From NCBI GenBank assembly GCA_964586785.1, contig CAZPHS010000020.1:1-33662 (forward strand): a DNA stretch of 33,662 bases. Reading direction: 5' to 3'. Made by a program: the position numbers and the translations under genes. Each line of letters begins with the position of its first letter. Position 1 is the first letter of the stretch. This stretch comes from SZUA-584 sp041656035 (lineage in GTDB: Bacteria > Bacillota > Clostridia > Christensenellales > SZUA-584). Below the pieces are notes generated by a model. It had not been told where the DNA came from and made no database searches. It saw only the letters and a list, made by a program, of their open reading frames with translations. Positions 33,036 through 33,662 of this stretch are shown piece after piece.

Positions 33036-33638
33036 CTAAACCAAATCAAACATGAAAAACAAGCTATGCATTGAAGTATACGCTTGGTCAAATGCTAGAC
33101 CATGGTTAGCAACAAGCGTAAGTACGCCCATACAGCCATAGTTTAAAGTTCCAAACTCAACCATCGTCATATCCGCTGCGTAATACGTACCTTCGTTATA
33201 CCCCACATTCCATTCCATAACATTAGGAGGAATTTTTAACCCAAGTGCAATAAACTCTTTCGAATCTGCAACATTGAGATTTGCCCAATCCCTATCCGAC
33301 GGCAGCACATCAGCGAACTGCAATGTGCCACCGGGAGTAGCAAACATCGACTCAACTGTAACTCTGACAGGAACCAAGGTATTATTAACCAGCGTAATTT
33401 CAGGATCTATAATACCATAAGTATCACCGGTATTCGGATCAATTGAGTATGCAATTGTTGCCGGATGAGTCACCGAGACTGTCAATGCCGATATTGTTCC
33501 CTCTACCGGCACAGTAGCCGAGGCATCTCCTTCCCCTGTTGTGATCGTGTCATCTGCGAGAGCCGTTGCGGTCGTTGCAGCCACTATGAGCGCTACAACA
33601 ACAATCATCATAAAGACTTTTCTAAGTTTCAATTTCAT
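33036..33638 (-). CDS. Small secreted or surface protein of unknown function
   Basis: A 200-residue exported protein: an N-terminal signal peptide (about 1-28, ending TALA before DDTI), then a single all-beta-looking domain with VEGTISALTVSVTHPATIAY, a central LVNNTLVPVRVTVESM stretch and the C-terminal LTLVANHGLAFDQAY. I do not assign a named family; similar short proteins occur beside or within clostridial cell-surface clusters. No transmembrane anchor or LPXTG signal is present, so it is probably secreted or held non-covalently. ATG at 33638 has GGAGGT eight bases upstream. The gene's promoter lies beyond the window end. Confidence 0.8.
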   Translation of the reverse strand: MKLKLRKVFMMIVVVALIVAATTATALADDTITTGEGDASATVPVEGTISALTVSVTHPATIAYSIDPNTGDTYGIIDPEITLVNNTLVPVRVTVESMFATPGGTLQFADVLPSDRDWANLNVADSKEFIALGLKIPPNVMEWNVGYNEGTYYAADMTMVEFGTLNYGCMGVLTLVANHGLAFDQAYTSMHSLFFMFDLV

Positions 33639-33662
33639 TAATTACCTCCGTAAAATATATAT

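Noticed and set aside
1..33662. CRISPR array or retron-like structure
   Set aside because: No regularly spaced direct repeats of 20-40 bases and no reverse transcriptase or Cas-like gene were seen on either strand.

Overview
The window reads as a chromosomal segment of a low-to-mid GC, endospore-forming Firmicute of the Clostridia type. The evidence is spoVT, strong AGGAGG-type ribosome binding sites, CcpA/LacI-style sugar regulation, a sortase-type LPSTG surface protein, a rubredoxin/DUF1858 pair and a YugP-type protease. Nothing allows a genus call. The sequence left of about 25.6 kb is fairly GC-balanced with long well-formed genes. From about 25.6 kb onward it is visibly A+T-richer and contains gene debris and then a compact operon of accessory character.

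Layout: 183-2730 (minus) is a four-gene operon: flavin transferase ApbE, NusG domain II protein, Gx-type membrane transporter, YugP zinc protease. 2910-7240 (plus) is a TetR regulator followed by both halves of a heterodimeric ABC exporter. 7466-8264 (plus) holds a zinc-ribbon membrane protein, a DUF1858 protein and a 52-residue rubredoxin. 8356-13717 (minus) is a sugar-uptake operon (binding lipoprotein, two permeases, GH127 beta-L-arabinofuranosidase), divergent from its LacI-type regulator at 14000-15058; the shared promoter region carries paired operator-like sequences and a cre-like site. 15228-19049 carries a DUF3298-type lipoprotein, TspO, SpoVT, an AEC-family transporter and a short-chain dehydrogenase. 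19156-25552 encodes two large surface proteins, one a mosaic of beta-helix, InlB-type repeats, a chitobiase-like domain and Ig-like domains with a C-terminal membrane anchor, the other with an LPSTG sortase signal.

25633-27184 is a debris zone: a doubly broken ABC ATPase/permease gene, the C-terminal third of a LacI regulator, and a decayed IS481-type transposase end whose catalytic Glu is changed to Lys. It abuts an intact tRNA-Ser(UGA) with its own promoter and terminator, which suggests an integration or recombination hotspot.

27508-32884 (minus) is the most interesting part: four tightly packed genes (gaps of 9, 24 and 4 bases). In transcription order they are a 521-residue protein with a large unassigned N-terminal region and a C-terminal PD-(D/E)XK-like motif set; a beta-CASP-type metallo-beta-lactamase-fold hydrolase; a second PD-(D/E)XK nuclease-like protein; and an ADP-ribosylglycohydrolase fused to a DUF6508-like tail. 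Two or three predicted nucleases plus an ADP-ribose hydrolase beside a tRNA gene and IS debris make a plausible, undescribed defence or nucleic-acid-processing module. That function is inference. The window ends with a small secreted protein gene (33036-33638, minus) closed by a strong hairpin.
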